In this document: positions 1-13,500 of the stretch, in pieces
How positions within the stretch are numbered: position 1 is the first letter of the stretch
Layout of the letters: every line of letters begins with the position of its first letter
NCBI RefSeq assembly: GCF_013377495.2
Contig: NC_066365.1
Coordinates: 54,250,950-54,314,949, forward strand
Reading direction: 5' to 3'
Source of the DNA: Cygnus atratus
Lineage: Eukaryota; Chordata; Aves; Anseriformes; Anatidae
Length of the DNA stretch: 64,000 nucleotides
Position numbers and translations under genes: made by a program
The notes under the pieces: model-generated
What the model saw: only the letters and a program-made list of their open reading frames with translations
Database searches by the model: none
Told to the model about the DNA's origin: nothing

Positions 1-419
1 ACTCATTCGATTGAGTATAAAAGTCTCTAGTGCTGGCTGAAGGAGGCTCTGCTGACTGGCTGGAGGTTTCCTGCTCACTGGCTTCTTTCACTGGGTTTGT
101 GTTGGGGCCGGAACTGGGGGGCGCTCCAGCGCAAGAGCTGCCACCATTGACTGCAACATCAAGCTTTGCAATGCACCTCCCGAGGCCATCCTCTTGAAAA
201 GCATTGCCTCTGTGGTTCCGGAGAGTTCCTTGTGTGCTATTTACCTGATTCTTGTGTTCTGTTCCATTTAGCTCATCCTTCTGGAGTTCATTTTTGTGAT
301 CTTGAATTTCACTGTTCTGCTTGAATTTGAATTTGTTACTGCTTTGCTCATCCCGTTTGTAGCTGTTGACTTCATGAATGCATCCAGGTGACTGTACTTC
401 TTCTGGATCAAAAATATAG
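1..419 (-). CDS. PGCKA1: PGCKA1 main coding exon, partial
   Basis: The minus-strand frame is open from the acceptor (cttactccag, AG at 421-420) to the window edge, giving 139 codons plus one base. The frame starts with one base that completes the Ser codon from the previous exon, then TAT ATT TTT GAT CCA (YIFDP). The SPG and HEVNSYK segment just after it is the family's most recognisable stretch. The later part (about residues 60-150) is of low complexity in character, with Ser/Gly/Pro/Asn-rich patches and acidic and glutamine-rich stretches, as expected for a poorly conserved tail. It is truncated only by the window boundary; I see no frameshift. Confidence 0.85.
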
Positions 420-1512
420 CTGGAGTAAGAAAAAAAATACAGAGGAAATGTTAATGGTTTTTCCAGTTCCTACTATTAACAGTGTAATTATGCTTAATTT
501 TTAGCTGGAGGCCTTGAGGAACCTAAACTGAATGGTCATGTTGGGCCATGCTGTAGTCTCCTGGGAGTGACAGGGACTGACCCGTGCAGTGAGGTTCACC
601 AGGAGCATAGGAAGATGTCAGAACCTTCTGCTGGTTAGTGCATGCTTCCAGCTTTGCTTATTTTTTTTCCTCTGGAGGGTGGATTAGCCAATGATTAGTC
701 ATCATATAGATAATGATCTATATCATTAATTGATGTGCCCTCATGTAGTTGCCAAAAATACTTCATTTTTTTTCTGGTGCTCTTTCTCTTAAGTCTTGCC
801 TTTTTGTCCTTTTTCTGTATTTGTCCCCTTTCTTTTTTTTTAACCTAGTTTTCCCTTCTGCTCTTAACTGTTCCTTGACTTATTCCAGAGCCTCTCTTTT
901 ATTTCTCTCATCCCCTTTCTCTTGTAGGACCAGTTTTCTTCCCAATTCCTTACCTGTTCTAGAAATGTGGCCAAGGGGAAGAGTAACTGTCAAGTGGGGC
1001 TGCAGTGTTATTTCTAAAACTATCTAGTCTTCCTCATCAGGAAGACTTTTAGTATGGAATTGTTCCCACAGCTAACTATATAAAAAAGCTACGAAGGAAG
1101 CATGGGTCTGTAGCTCATGTTCATTGTTCAGGAGAGCAGGAGGATTTGACCAAGCCTGTGCTCCTCATTCTGCTGAATTGAGGGGAAGCTTGTGTTATCT
1201 TTTTGGTAAAGTTGAATTTTCAGTGCATTACAGTTCTTCTGTGACTCAGGAATTATAGAAATGAACCTCAATTACAATAAATTAAAAGGACGTCCAGGGG
1301 AAATCAGTATGCCTATGCTCTGGCATGACTTTAAAGATACTGTAGACTTTGGGAAAACTTAAACCTTGTAAATGGGCTTAATTTGAGCAAGAGGTGTAGA
1401 GGAGCACAAACATGTTTCAATCTTTTTCTTTTATTCAGTCTAAGCAACTCTCACTCTGTTGTACCTTTGTATCATTTTGCAGCACCTGCACCCCATCTGG
1501 ATTTTCTTTAAT
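1..1512 (-). CDS. PGCKA1: PGCKA1 (C4orf19 orthologue), N-terminal half, two coding exons, runs off left edge
   Basis: Joining 1496-1465 to 419-1 gives about 150 residues, roughly the first half of a family protein of about 310 residues. The splice is consistent: the first exon ends CAAAG|gtacaa with two bases of a codon, and the second begins after cttactccag with the base that completes Ser. The start reads MGCRCCKMIQS and continues YIFDPEEVQSPG, then HEVNSYKRDE. As I recall the human protein, it begins MGCRCCKIIQS and continues YLFDP, then SPGYVNEVNS, which makes the assignment strong. The rest in the window is hydrophilic, rich in N, Q, S, K and E, with no membrane segment or folded domain, and looks disordered. 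Established knowledge: the human gene is named for association with PDCD10 and GCKIII kinases. The Gly2 and Cys3/5/6 cluster suggests myristoylation and palmitoylation (inference). NWD2 lies upstream on the same strand, as in human. The stop codon is outside the window. Confidence 0.88.
420..1464 (-). other. PGCKA1 intron between the first two coding exons
   Basis: This 1,045 bp stretch begins with GT (minus 1464-1463, gtacaac) and ends with AG (minus 421-420, cttactccag). It has T-rich and AT-rich patches on the plus strand (around 660-840) and no repeat I recognise. The plus-strand ORF at 749-1027 is a T-rich chance ORF. The intron's position matches the split codon of the coding exons on both sides. 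Confidence 0.8.
1465..1512 (-). CDS. PGCKA1: PGCKA1 start-codon exon (48 bp; 32 bp coding)
   Basis: On the minus strand a good polypyrimidine acceptor (ctctctctcttttcag) precedes 16 bases of 5' UTR (ATTAAAGAAAATCCAG). Then comes ATG at 1496-1494 and ten codons, MGCRCCKMIQ, with AG left over before the donor gtacaa at 1464. The exon is too short to be found by ORF length; I found it by looking for the family's CRCCK start. The acceptor upstream of the ATG implies at least one further non-coding 5' exon at higher coordinates, which I could not place with confidence. Confidence 0.85.
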
Positions 1513-4500
1513 CTGAAAAGAGAGAGAGGGAAGGCAAGGGAGAGGGGAAATGAGTGAAGCGTTATGAAATTAATGCATGGGTAATTGCATTGAAAATGAT
1601 GCTCATGTTTAGAAATGTTTTATTAGCTAAAAAGAAACATGCCTACGCAAGAATGGATGCAGTACCGTTCAAGGTCTTTGTAGCTTGCTATCTTGCATTG
1701 ACAGTGGCCTGTAGTTGGGGAAGAATTTAGGGAAGAATTTGAGTTCTTTAGCAGACAGTGGTGTTCACCCAGTATGTTTTCCTAGTCTTGCAACAGTTTT
1801 ATGATTTGACGACTTCTAAGATGGAGTAGTAACGTGTTTTTCCTGTTTGTTTTTGTATTTGATAGCTATTGATGGATTTCTCTTCTATAAATTTATCTTG
1901 TTTCAAGTCTTAGTTGTTTTCTGAACTCAGGTAAATTGTTTGCATCTACAGCATCCTTTAGTGAGGAGTTGCACCGCTCAGCCTTGCCTGTGTGAAGAAC
2001 CACCTGCTTTTGTTTGACTCGAACCTGGCTCTTACTGGCATTATTTGATGCCTCCTACTTGGTGTATTGGAACAGGCAGTGTACATCACACCCTGGTGTC
2101 GTGGTAGTACAGGTACTGTACTGCCACCTTCAGCTCTGATACTCAGCCTGAAGAATCCTCATCTGTTGGAATGCTCCCGTACTCACATTATTTCAGGCCT
2201 TTAGATTCCCTTTGTCCTTGCTCTCTGGATCTCTTATGCTTTGACATCCTTCTTGAATTAAGGGTGGGAACCACAATGCTCTCAAGCTGTGGAGAGCCAC
2301 AGATTTACTCTTAATTACTGCTGTCCCCACTCACTTAGGAGCTGTCGCAGAGACAGCTACTGAGCACTGGCATGACCTTGCTGTAGATCTCTCTCTTAAT
2401 CCTCTGGTTAGACACGGACGTGTTGCTGGGGTGGGCACTTTCTTACAGTGTTGTGCACCTGTGTTTTACTACAGTTTGACTAGAGCAGTCAAACTGCTCG
2501 TGTCCTGCTACATCTCTTTATCTTGCAAGCTTTCTGTATATGTTTGTCATTGTCTGATCCAACAAGATGCTGAAAGCCACCTGTTAAGTGGTTCATATGT
2601 CAGTCTTTTATTATGGAAAGAAGTAATTTGGACCCTTGAACTTTTATGTTCTCAACCTAAAGTGAAGGCACAGATCTAAGCATCTGAAAATCCTAGTAAG
2701 AAAATTATTCTTAATTTTACAGGTTGGGTCTATCTTAGTTCAAGTTGATCAAGCCAGGCCAGTTTGTTAGCGGTCTGTCTGTTATTATTCAGGCTCTTTC
2801 TTTATCTCTTGATTCTCTACAGCCTTACATACTTCTGCTGTTGCCTAAGGACAGCAGCTCACTTCCCATAAGACAAATCAATGGCATAAGGTCGGGGTAT
2901 TTTCTAGAGTGAGTTATTCAACAAAGGAAAATAGTATTGATTTATTTGTACTAGTTCAGTTTTCCCCCAAACTGCCCACCAGTGATTATGCTAGCAGAAA
3001 CTATAACGCTGTGTCAGTTTATTGTCCCAGCTTTGCCCTCAAAATCTGACTTCTCTGCTGCTAGCACTGAACGTAGTGCCTGGAGGCAAGTCCCTTGTTC
3101 CTTGGCCTGGATATTCAGCAGCTGGCTTTAGCTAGGACGCAGCTGCTCCTACCCATGCTTTTTGTCTCTGTGCCTGAACTCTCCTGGAGCAGGAACTTTT
3201 TTAAAGGAGAAAGCAGCTTGGTGTAGCTCGGTGCCTGTCAGGACGGCCTGCATGCCAGCTGCTTTGCTTCCTCTCGGACTGGGGCTGCTTCTCCCTCTTC
3301 CTTAAATGCATTCTCCCGTGTTGCACCCCCAACAATATCTTAACAGGAGTTCTGAGGCAGGGGTTTTTTGTCTGAAGAGTGTGCAGTGACCAGTTGAGGT
3401 GGCCATGCTCTCTTTGCATGCATTGTAGAGGCACTGGGGCAGGTTTGGCAAGCTACGAGGCTCGTTTGAGCTGGGGCACGTAGCCATCTTATCTAGACAA
3501 AGCAGAGGTCTTAATTTGCTTTGATTGTTTTGAAAGCTGAATTAGTTATAGCCCTTCTTTAGTTTAAGACTGACTTGAAGCTTCAGTAGAGCTAAGCTGT
3601 ATGCTGATGCTTTTGACTGACATCTTCAGTTTTAGCTTAAGCCTGCTGCTAAGCCTGAAGAACAAAAACTGCTTAAAACTGACCAGCCCTTGATAGGCTC
3701 AGCATTCAAGTCTCGGCGCGTTAGGGTAAGTCACAGTGACTGTGTGATCTCCCTTCATGGGAAAGGCAATGTATGTGTCGTATGTTGAGCCTCTTTCCAT
3801 ACAGGCTAAGCTGCTACCATCCCTGGCATTTGTCATAGGCTAACAGCATGCAAGTATTCCAGCTCGGGTAAAATCACGATGACTTCGGTTACTGTCAGTC
3901 ACCACTTGAGTCCACTGAGCTGCCCGCACACCCCTGGTGCTTCACTTTAAAGTTACTGGTTTGGTGAAACCAGCCTGGGTCTGTCTGCAGCTCTGCGAGC
4001 AGATCCTGCTGCTTCTGCTTAATCTTTGCCCTGACAAATTTCCTACTTAGTGCTGATATTTATAATGTTTTAGGATATTTAAGAAGAATCTCATTTATAG
4101 GTTTTAACTATTGGGAAGTGTTAATTGCTGTCCTTTATTCTGTTGTAAAGATGTTTGTTATCTTCACTGAAAGCAATTATAAATGGAAATTACTGCTGTT
4201 ATTTTTATAAGAAGCCCTTTCCTGTTTGTGTTTTTTAATTACAGCTACTGTTTGAATTATCTCTGCAGCTACTGCATTTCAGCTTTTCAGCTGATTAGTT
4301 ACAACTGTATTTGTCCTCTGGCATGAATGAGTTATAGCATATGGATATATTTTATGCTGCATTTTTATGCTTATAAATTATTTCATATCCCTGAAGTAGG
4401 AATACAGTTTTACAATGTCACTGTCTAAACAACGTTGTTTTTTTTTTTTTTTCCCCTCCTTGCCCTTCCATACTTATAATAATCTTTCAAGCCAAGGTTG

Positions 4501-7500
4501 AAAAATAATTCTGGGGAACAAATTGCTTTCATAGCATGAAAAGACATACTTTAATCCTACTTACTTTGTTTTAGGTTGCTCGTTCTAAAGACTTCGGTAT
4601 TGTGTGAGGTTTGTAGTTCCACTAACAAACAAGTAGTATTAATAAGCTCCTGTCTGGAGAAGTCTGAATCGAGCATGTTATGCAGATTTGCAGCAAAAAA
4701 GGGTTAGAGAGCTCAAGCGATGGATAATTATCTGTGACCGAGTTTAAAAAGACATCTAGAAAAAGACGTTGCATCCTTTTATGTTGTTCCAACTCTGTCT
4801 TTTTATAAAATGTTCATTCTGTTGGATATTGTTATTCTGTGCTGTTAAATTAAGATGCTTTCAGATGAACATGACATGAGCAGAATACTGCCTTGCAAAA
4901 CACTTTAAGGGTTTAGTTAAAAATAAAAAATAAAAAGCTGCCTCTCTCAAGTGGCAATAAAATGCTTGGCCTTAACATTTAGATCCTCAGAATTCAGGTC
5001 AAACTGTTCCTAATCCCGAACATCATTCTTCCTTGATCGCAAAATACTTAAAAGCCTGTACATTTCTCAGTGGTTGTTACACAGTCACTTAATTCTGAAC
5101 ATTAACACCTCACTTGGCATTAAATCTCTACTAAAATGTTAAGTATAGATTTACAGATTGTACTTATTTATTTTAAGACTTGCACTTGGAGCGTTTAGAG
5201 GGAAGAATTGGAGCTGTTCAGGAGAAAGGGACGAGGGAGGCCTAGGTTTAAATTCTTCCTCTCTGCTCAATTTTGAACTTCTGCTTTTCAGCTTTGAGAA
5301 GCTGCTGAACCTTCTAAAGGTCTCTGAAGCTGAGCTTATACCAGTTTCTTCAAAATACCAGATTCCTGCAGGATGTACGTTTTCCCCAGCTACCCCAGCA
5401 GACCCTGAGCTGGCCGTATGAAAAGATACTCTAGATGTATTATCTTGGCAGTGTGTTAAATGAGTGTTCGCAGAGACACCAGGAAGACTTGATGTTATGA
5501 AAGAGTGAATTTTTCTTGAAGAAAATTTTATAGAAAAACAACTACTTTAAAATCAGTGGGGAAAAATGCTGCTATGGCTGTTAAAGAGGTTGTAACAGGA
5601 TTTAATCCGAGGAGAGCAGAACACCAATCCTGTCAGTAAAGTACATGCTGAAAAGGGGGAGGCTGTAAATGTTCTGCTGGCGGCACCTGCTAGGAGAATG
5701 GAACGGGGCTTTCCTTAGTGTGAGACCTTGCTGGGGATGACACGAATGGATGGTGTCTGACTCCACAAATGTGAGCTTGCATTGCAAGGCACAGTGTGCT
5801 TTAAGAGATGTCTGCTTTGCTTCATCAGATCTGAGAAGCACAACGTGTCTGATTTTAGGTGATGTAATAACACAGCTTCTATTGTCTATTTAAACTGAAG
5901 CTGTGTTATGAATAAACAAAAAGTAAATGATAATGTCATGAAAAGGGAAGGGCGCACATTGTAGAGATAAAAACGTGTTGACAACCTTTCTTGATATTCT
6001 TGGAAGTTTACATGGAAACAGAAGAAGGCCAATATATTTTTTTTCTTCAAAAGAACAGAAGTACTACACACCATGATTTATTTTTAATCCCTCCAGAAGT
6101 GGAGGCATAAAGGTAAGGAGAGAGCTTTTTTTTTTTTAATATTATAAAATGTGAACATTTTTTGTCCCGAGTTTATAAATTCTGTCTTGGTGTCTCTTGA
6201 TCTGGGTCATTCTTAAGCCTTTTTTCCCTTCCCTCAAGTCTGGTTCTTAATGAGCTTTTGCTGTTTCTTCACCTTTTCCCTCTCCTCCCTCATTTCCCAC
6301 TCTAGATTGCAAAGTAACCTGTTTTTTTCCTGAGTGTGTTATCCAGGCTGCTGAGCCGGGGTGCCGCATCTCCCAGCGGCCTGGGATACGTGCCTCTTTC
6401 TGCTCGCTTTCAGGCAGAGGCACTTCTCACCCTGGGCCCTGCCGGTGTCTTTCCTGTCAGTCTGCTGTGGTTTCTGCTCCTCAGTGTAAACTTGCCCAAC
6501 CTCTGGGTACAAAAAAAAGACACTTTTTTTTTTTTGAAAGTGTCTGCAGAGAAACATGTAAAGAGGGCATATTAAGGAATTGGGGTGGGAATAACCTCAG
6601 ACAGCTCTAGCACTTGGCAAGCTTCTCCTCACGGGAGAGGCACAGCTTGCCTTCGGTGCTGAGGAGGCATTCCCACCTCTCGGCAGCCTTCAGAGGCTGT
6701 CCGCAGCATGTGCCCAGGCCTGAGAAAGGCTCAGGTGTGCCGAGGCGTGAAGGAGGGACGTGCCATGTGCTACTGAGGGGTGGAGGCAGCGGAACAATTG
6801 CTGTGGGTGGCAGGTAATATAAAAGAAACATGGAAGGACTGTGGGACAGATGGTAGGGCTGGGAAGAACTATAATTAGAAATGTAGGGAACTAGTAAACA
6901 TACACCAGATAGAAGCACCAGCCTGTGGTAGAGGAAGAGAAGGATAACAGGGAGAAGGTTGTAAAGGAAGGAAGAGCAGAGAGATAACTTCGTTAGTCAC
7001 TCTGTATGCAGGCTGAACACTGCTTTTGGGTGAATAGCATCTGTGGGAATTATTCACTTCGCATAAAGTACAGACAACTCTTCACGTCCTGCTTTTTTCC
7101 TGACCTTACTCGCTCTTCTGAGGGCAGACTGTCTCCAACAGGAGTGAGAATTGTTCTGGGCCCAAAATGTCTTTCTGCTAATGCTTTGTGGAAACTGCTA
7201 CCACTTTGGAGCTGCCAGATGAGTGTCTTCTGCAAGCAAATTGCTTTCCACAAAACTCCAGATCAGCTCTGTACCCGTACCTGACAGTCACAGCACAACT
7301 TAACTGGAACAGCCATGTTTAGCATATGGGTGACAGCCAAAAAAAAAAAAAAACCAAAGTGAAAAATGAAACCATAAAGCAGGGCTGATGTCTTTCAACG
7401 AGTCTCTGGATTCTTTGGCATCTCTTGCCGTAGCGCAGTTGGTACGAAGGCGACAATTTGATAACAAGTCTGTGCTTAACTGCACTAAGGCCAGTACTCA

Positions 7501-10500
7501 GAGCTGGGCTGAAATGTCTCTTCTTTCTTCTGACTGATTCTGGGTTTGGCAGTTTGTTTTAAAAGTGCTTCAGGGAGCAACTCAATCGTCACATAGCATC
7601 TGAAATAATGAAGCAACCTGAGGGAGGTATCAAAATATGGTCCCTTATAGAAAATAGGTCCCACCTAATGGGTTGTTTGTACTTGTTAGCTTTTCCATAG
7701 CTGAATTGCTTTCAGGCTCCTTGTTCACACTTCCTTTAACTGTAGTATTGAAGTATCAGTCCCAAGTTCCAGCCATCTTGCAGCCCAGCCCTGGTGGGAC
7801 TACATGCCTGTGCCGCCCCGGTCATGCAGTAAGAACTGCAGATTGACTCTCAATTCAGCTTCTGCTGTCTACACTGCTCTACAAGAAAGGGAAAAGGTGC
7901 CAAGTGCTTCTCCTGGTGCAGCCTGGCTTATCGTCCTGTTCTGAGGATGGCAGGCACTATATTTGGGAATAAGGAATGTCAGAGCGTCTGCCAGAGAGAT
8001 CCTTGTGCTGTCCTCCTGCCAGCACAAGGTTATTGCCAAGGTTGCAGTTGCCTGTCCTGCCCTCTTTACTCCTCCCCCTCCAACGTGCTCTTTTCCATTT
8101 ACTTTACAAACAAAGCTGGGGAGCTGCTCAGCCGACCAGCCACTTTCCTTCTCCACTGAGGCCTCATTTACCCACTGAACTGTTTGCATGCACTGCCAGT
8201 ACTGCTACCTGCGAGGATAGGTTGCCAGAGGGACCCGCTGAGGACCATATTAAACTTCTTCAGCCACGGTGGTAACTTAGGGCAGACACCTTTAGCTGTG
8301 TGTGTCTGTTGGTGTTCTGCTTGTTCCTTTTCAGGTTGTTTCCCCTGGTTTTCACCAGTAAATGTCATCACTGCATGAACGCAAGTAATCCTTCTTACAC
8401 GACCTGCAGCTGTTGAGAAGAATCCTTACATATTTTTAAGATGATTATTAGAATTGAAAAGGGAGAGAGGTGTCAAAGGGAGTCACACAGGCAACTGCAC
8501 CTTCCCATTTTTATGGGAATTTTTACAAGTATTATCAAACACATTTTTCTATGAAAATATCATTTGTGATTCTATTGTATTGTTGAGATTTCTTCATTTT
8601 TATAATAAAAAAGTATTCTTTATGGCTTGCTTTTGTCAAAACCCCTGCTTTTGCCAAGGAAAAGTCAAAATTATTTCACGGCATTTCTTTAAAAAAAATT
8701 TCTTTTCAGAAAAAATCAGAAATCAAAAAAATCTCACACCATGTCACTCAACAGGACTATACCCAATGTATTTTACCATCTGCTGTCATCCAAATTTATT
8801 TAATTCATCCATGCTTAGAGGATCTTTTAAAACTCCTGACTTATTGATTCATTCAAATTTATCTGAAATGCTCATATCCACACCCTCACCCTTTAATTTT
8901 TCTTGAAAGAAACAGAAATTGCAACAGTGTGACTATCCTGAAATCTAACCTCTGCAATCCAATGATGAATTTTCCCTGCTGCTCCCCTTCTTTCCTCCCT
9001 TGCCTGACTAAATTGGGCCTGGGGCTGTTAGCTCTTTGGGGCAGTGACCTGATTCTTGGTGTTCCTGCGACCGAAGTGGCAAATCTCTGGCTGATGTTAC
9101 CCACTAGCACTGTGTACAGACAGCAGCTGTTTGCTTCAGTGAAGGAGGAATTTTGAGTATTTTGTGTGCTGTTCAGGGCACGAAGTTTCGGGTTGTTTCT
9201 GGGTGTAGGGACTTAGGTATTATGTTTGCTTATTCCCAGAGAAGTCATGAAAGTGATTTAGACTGGTCGTTTTTTTTTGCAGGGGGGAACAGTGGCTTTA
9301 TCCAGGGCAGGTATCAAAACCTGGAAATTGTTGTGCCTCAGAATTGTGCATTGCTCGTTATCTGAGAGTTATGGGACTCTGTTATGGCTTCGTAAATGTT
9401 GATGCGTTGTGTTCTGATATAGAACAGGTCTCTCACTGAAGAAGGGGCTCCAATGTCACAGTGCTGGTTTTTCAGCAAGGTAACAGCTGGCACCATAACA
9501 GAATCCTTAAATGACAATGCTGTGCAAGCAATCGTAGCAAGGGTAAAAACAAACCGAGTCACATTTAAAGAGAACTGTTTCTAATTAGTTTAGCCCCATA
9601 CTTTTCAGGAAATTAGAGCAAAGCAATTTAGTATGAAGAAACACTCGCCTAACAAACACTGTGCTTGCCCAATGAACCATCACTCCAGCATCAGCTAATC
9701 ACCAAACTACAGCCTACTCACCAAATAACCAGTGGGAGTAACGTTATCATGATGTTAACATCTATCTGCCTGTGGCATCTGAAATATGTGTTTCAAGTGT
9801 TTCTCCAGAAAATTTTCAATAGTAGTTGACAAAAAATTTGTTCTTCATCCTGGGATCACATTAGCAGTAGACATTAATTATCATATACACAAAATAGTGC
9901 AAACTGTGTTATATAGCCTTGGATTATTTATAACAGCATCCAAGGGAGGGAGCAGCCGCCTAGCTGAAAGGTGCATCTCCTGTGCAGGAGTTAACCAAGT
10001 CCTCTACTTGTGGTGTTTCTCAGCAATGGGGAAAAGCATCTTGCCAGTGTGACGTTCAACTACAACCTGATAAGAAACAAAACTGGCAGGCAGGATGCTC
10101 AGAGCAATGGAAATACCTTCTTACATTCCTATTCCTACTAAAGAGCCGAGAAAAGGTCAGACTTAGCCTGACTCTGCTGATACCAGAAAAAATACGTACT
10201 AATTAGCTCATGTACACATAGTTCTAATAGCCGTACAGTTGGCAGTGGCAACACATGCTGGTGTAAATACTTTGCTGGAATGGGGAGCACCTGATTTCAT
10301 GCAAATGCAATATCAGAAATGCTTCCCTTCCCTACCACAGCTCTCCCCAGGCCCTCAACTACCTAGCTACGTCTTCATCAGGTCCTGATGGTACTGCTGC
10401 CCTCACCTTGCCCCCTCACCTCCTTGTTTTTCCAGGCAGCAGCTTTGCACCAAATGAAGGCGCAGAGGCAGGCAGGCCCCAGGGCAGGGAGGTTTGAGTG

Positions 10501-13500
10501 CTGCCAGCGCAGCGTGAGCACACCTGCACTTGTTGTTTGCAGGTGCGCTGGCAGACGGGGAAAGGAATGAAAAGTTTGATGCTATCAGGTTTACAAAAGG
10601 TGTTTTGTTTTGAGTTGTGACTGCTGGTTATTGCCTACGCAGACCTTCCACCACGTGTAACAATATGCATAGCTGGATTAAGTCCTGCTAGCTCCTCCTC
10701 AAAACGTCCTTCTTCCCAAGCCAGGAAGGTCGGCCAGATCTTCTGCTTTCCCCCAGTAGCTTCCTGGTGGTACTGGGCAGTACATGAAGTCCCTTGTTTT
10801 GTTCTCATCGTAGCTGTTCCCCTCGCCTTCATAGCAGGCAGCTTTCCCCTCTCTCCTGCAGGCTGTTAAAGGATGAGATGTGCCCCGGCCCAGCATCTTC
10901 TGCCTCTCATTGCTCTTACATGTAGATGAAGCTATTCTTCTCACCTGCTGGGGTTGGGTGCTCAGCTCCCAGCCTGTCTTTAATAATTTCTCCTTTTCCA
11001 GCCCGTCATCCTGGTCCACGTTCAACAAACAGGCCCTGGTGCTGCGCCGCACCGCTGGGAGCAGCAGGCCTGCGGGCAGCCCCTGCCCTGCCTCGCTCAG
11101 CTCCCTGGTGTGCCTGGCCTCTGAGAGGCACCGAGGCCTGTAAAATGGGATTGGGTCAGTCCTCTTCTTCCCCTCTATCAACTTTGAGGTTGTTCTTTTA
11201 CTATTTTATTCTCTGATCTCTGTGGCAGCTGCAGGGCTTTGCTTTAAACGCCTCTGGAAAGGCGGAGCTCCTCGTGAGGCCCCTGTTACTGCGGTGTACA
11301 GGCCCGCAGTGCACGTGGGGCATGACTTCGAGGTGATCTGAATGTGCCCTTTTTCTCTTCTGTTACCCTCCTCACAATTGATTTTAAATATTGAGAAGAC
11401 CTTTAAGAGGAAATGCATTCTCTCTGGCTAGTTCCTCGTTGCTCACAGCACTAGGTCACGGAGCACTTCCCTACCGCTGTTATTTACCACAGAAAATGTT
11501 TGTTTTATTTCTGGTGATTAAAAGGAAGAGTCGGGCAAAGGGTGAAACTCTCACAATCATTAGCCAGTTTGCACAAAGGAAAAACAAATATAGCTCGCAG
11601 CATAAAAACACTCATTTCCTCCTCAGCCAAGCTTATTCCCTACATCTGTTCTTCCCCAACTTACATCACTGTCTGGTGTTTAAGTTACTGAAGTTCATAT
11701 TTCCTGTCTTTTAAAGTCGTTAATCTTATATATTATACTAATTTGTTCTGTAATGGTGCCCAAACCCCAAGTTGTATTTAGGGCCATATTGTGCAGACAC
11801 CAACGTAGGAATGCACTGTTTCCCAAGGGATGCGTGGTCTAAATGTGTGACAAGGCAAAAAATGGGTGTGATAAGCAGATGGTCATGTACGTGTGAAAGA
11901 AGCAATCGGCAGAGAAACTGTGTTTAGGGACACAGCTGGAGCCTCAAAATAGCTGTAGCCAATTTTTATGCAACTGAGAGAGACTGTGTCTGGAGTCTGA
12001 TCTCCTTCTGGATGTTAAAGTGTGTCTCTGCAAGCTTTGTGCAATTATGCACTTTGGAGAACGGAGTCTGTGGTTCCAACCCTTGGTCTGAAAATCCCTG
12101 GTTATATCTAACGTCTTTTTAAAACTCTTAACGTAGAAGCAGCCCTAGAAACAGGGGATGAGCCTTCTTCACATGCTGTTGAAGATGTGACTTTGAGACT
12201 GAGGGTAAAAGGGAACCAGGGCTCCTAATTTATGAGGCAATTTGCTAATTCTTTGAATACTAGGTAAAAAAATCACAGCCTCCCCGGTGGTTTTGACTGG
12301 AAGCTGCAGTGGCGGCTGTGTTTTAGGTTGAACATTGTGCTCTGTGTCTGAGCGAGATGTGGCCTTAGGGCACCTGCCTGGGTTTGTGGCCTCAGCACCA
12401 CATGGAGTTTCAGGCCACAGGAAATTTGGCAAAGTCACAGCCTACAGCAAACTGAGAGCTTATGAGCCCATAGGGAAACCCAGCTGAAGTGCCTCATCCC
12501 TCCTGGCCTACATGCATGTGGGTGCTTGATTATAACCCTTTGCCTCTTAGACTCCCAGTCCTATCATGTATTTGGCTGGGCAGCCTTTCCTGAGGCCTGA
12601 TACAAATAGTTTCTTATCTTACAGTGCCCAGATGAGCTTGGCAGGAGGTGTTTCGCTGACACGTTTTAAGGTGGTAACATGGGGCTGCTTCCTGGTTCTT
12701 GCTAGAAATATCTTTACTTTGAGCTGTTACCTAGGGCCTGTCCTTGGTGCAACTGCACTAGGTGCTTTCCCCCTCGACATATCAGCTGGAGGATCAAATA
12801 CCTTAAGTTTAACTGCTCTATCCTGCTTCAGTGATTTTCTGTTTCACTTCCTTCCTGTTCAATGACCTGGCCTGAACAACCTGAAGACTATGAGCCTTTT
12901 GCCCTGCGTGCATCCATGTTCTGCGTGCCCACATGAGAAGCAATTGTACCCTGAAATCAGTGGAGACCTTTTGGCCTCCTTGAAATCTTGATGAGTCCCT
13001 CCATTGACTAATTAAGACTAGTTGACTATGTCACTGGAAATACTGAGGTTTTTATATATGTGCTCTTGTTCTTTAGGCTTTTTTTTTTTTTCAGCTAAGA
13101 ACTGAACTATTTCCTAAAGCTACATACAATTCAAAATTTGATGTCCTCCCCTACTCCCCCCCCTTTTTTTTCCAGTAGGTTCATCAGAGCTATCTTTAAA
13201 ATAATAAGGAAATGACCTAAATTAAAGGTCTTGTGATAGCCTCCTTACAGATGCTTCTATTTCTGTGTACAGGGTTAGCTGGAGGAGTGAAATTTCAACC
13301 TCTGGATAGAAGGTGAAGTAAAGAAGAAAGGCTTAAAAACTTTACAGGACTTGACACGTTTAGGTCTCCAAGAGACAGAGAGGATAGAAGCATGGATAGG
13401 CATGCTAGAGGATGGAGAGAATAGAAGCATGCTACTTGTTTCATCAGTATATTAAAAGCTGTGGTAAATTATATGAGCACAGAAAATTCAACTGTTGCTG

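Noticed and set aside
8454..8906. 150-codon plus-strand ORF
   Set aside because: AT-rich sequence biased to Phe, Ser, Leu and Lys, with no family resemblance or splice context; looks like a chance frame.
10699..11181. 160-codon minus-strand ORF
   Set aside because: Overlaps plus-strand ORFs of similar length in a GC-richer patch; no motif or known family; no matching exon structure.
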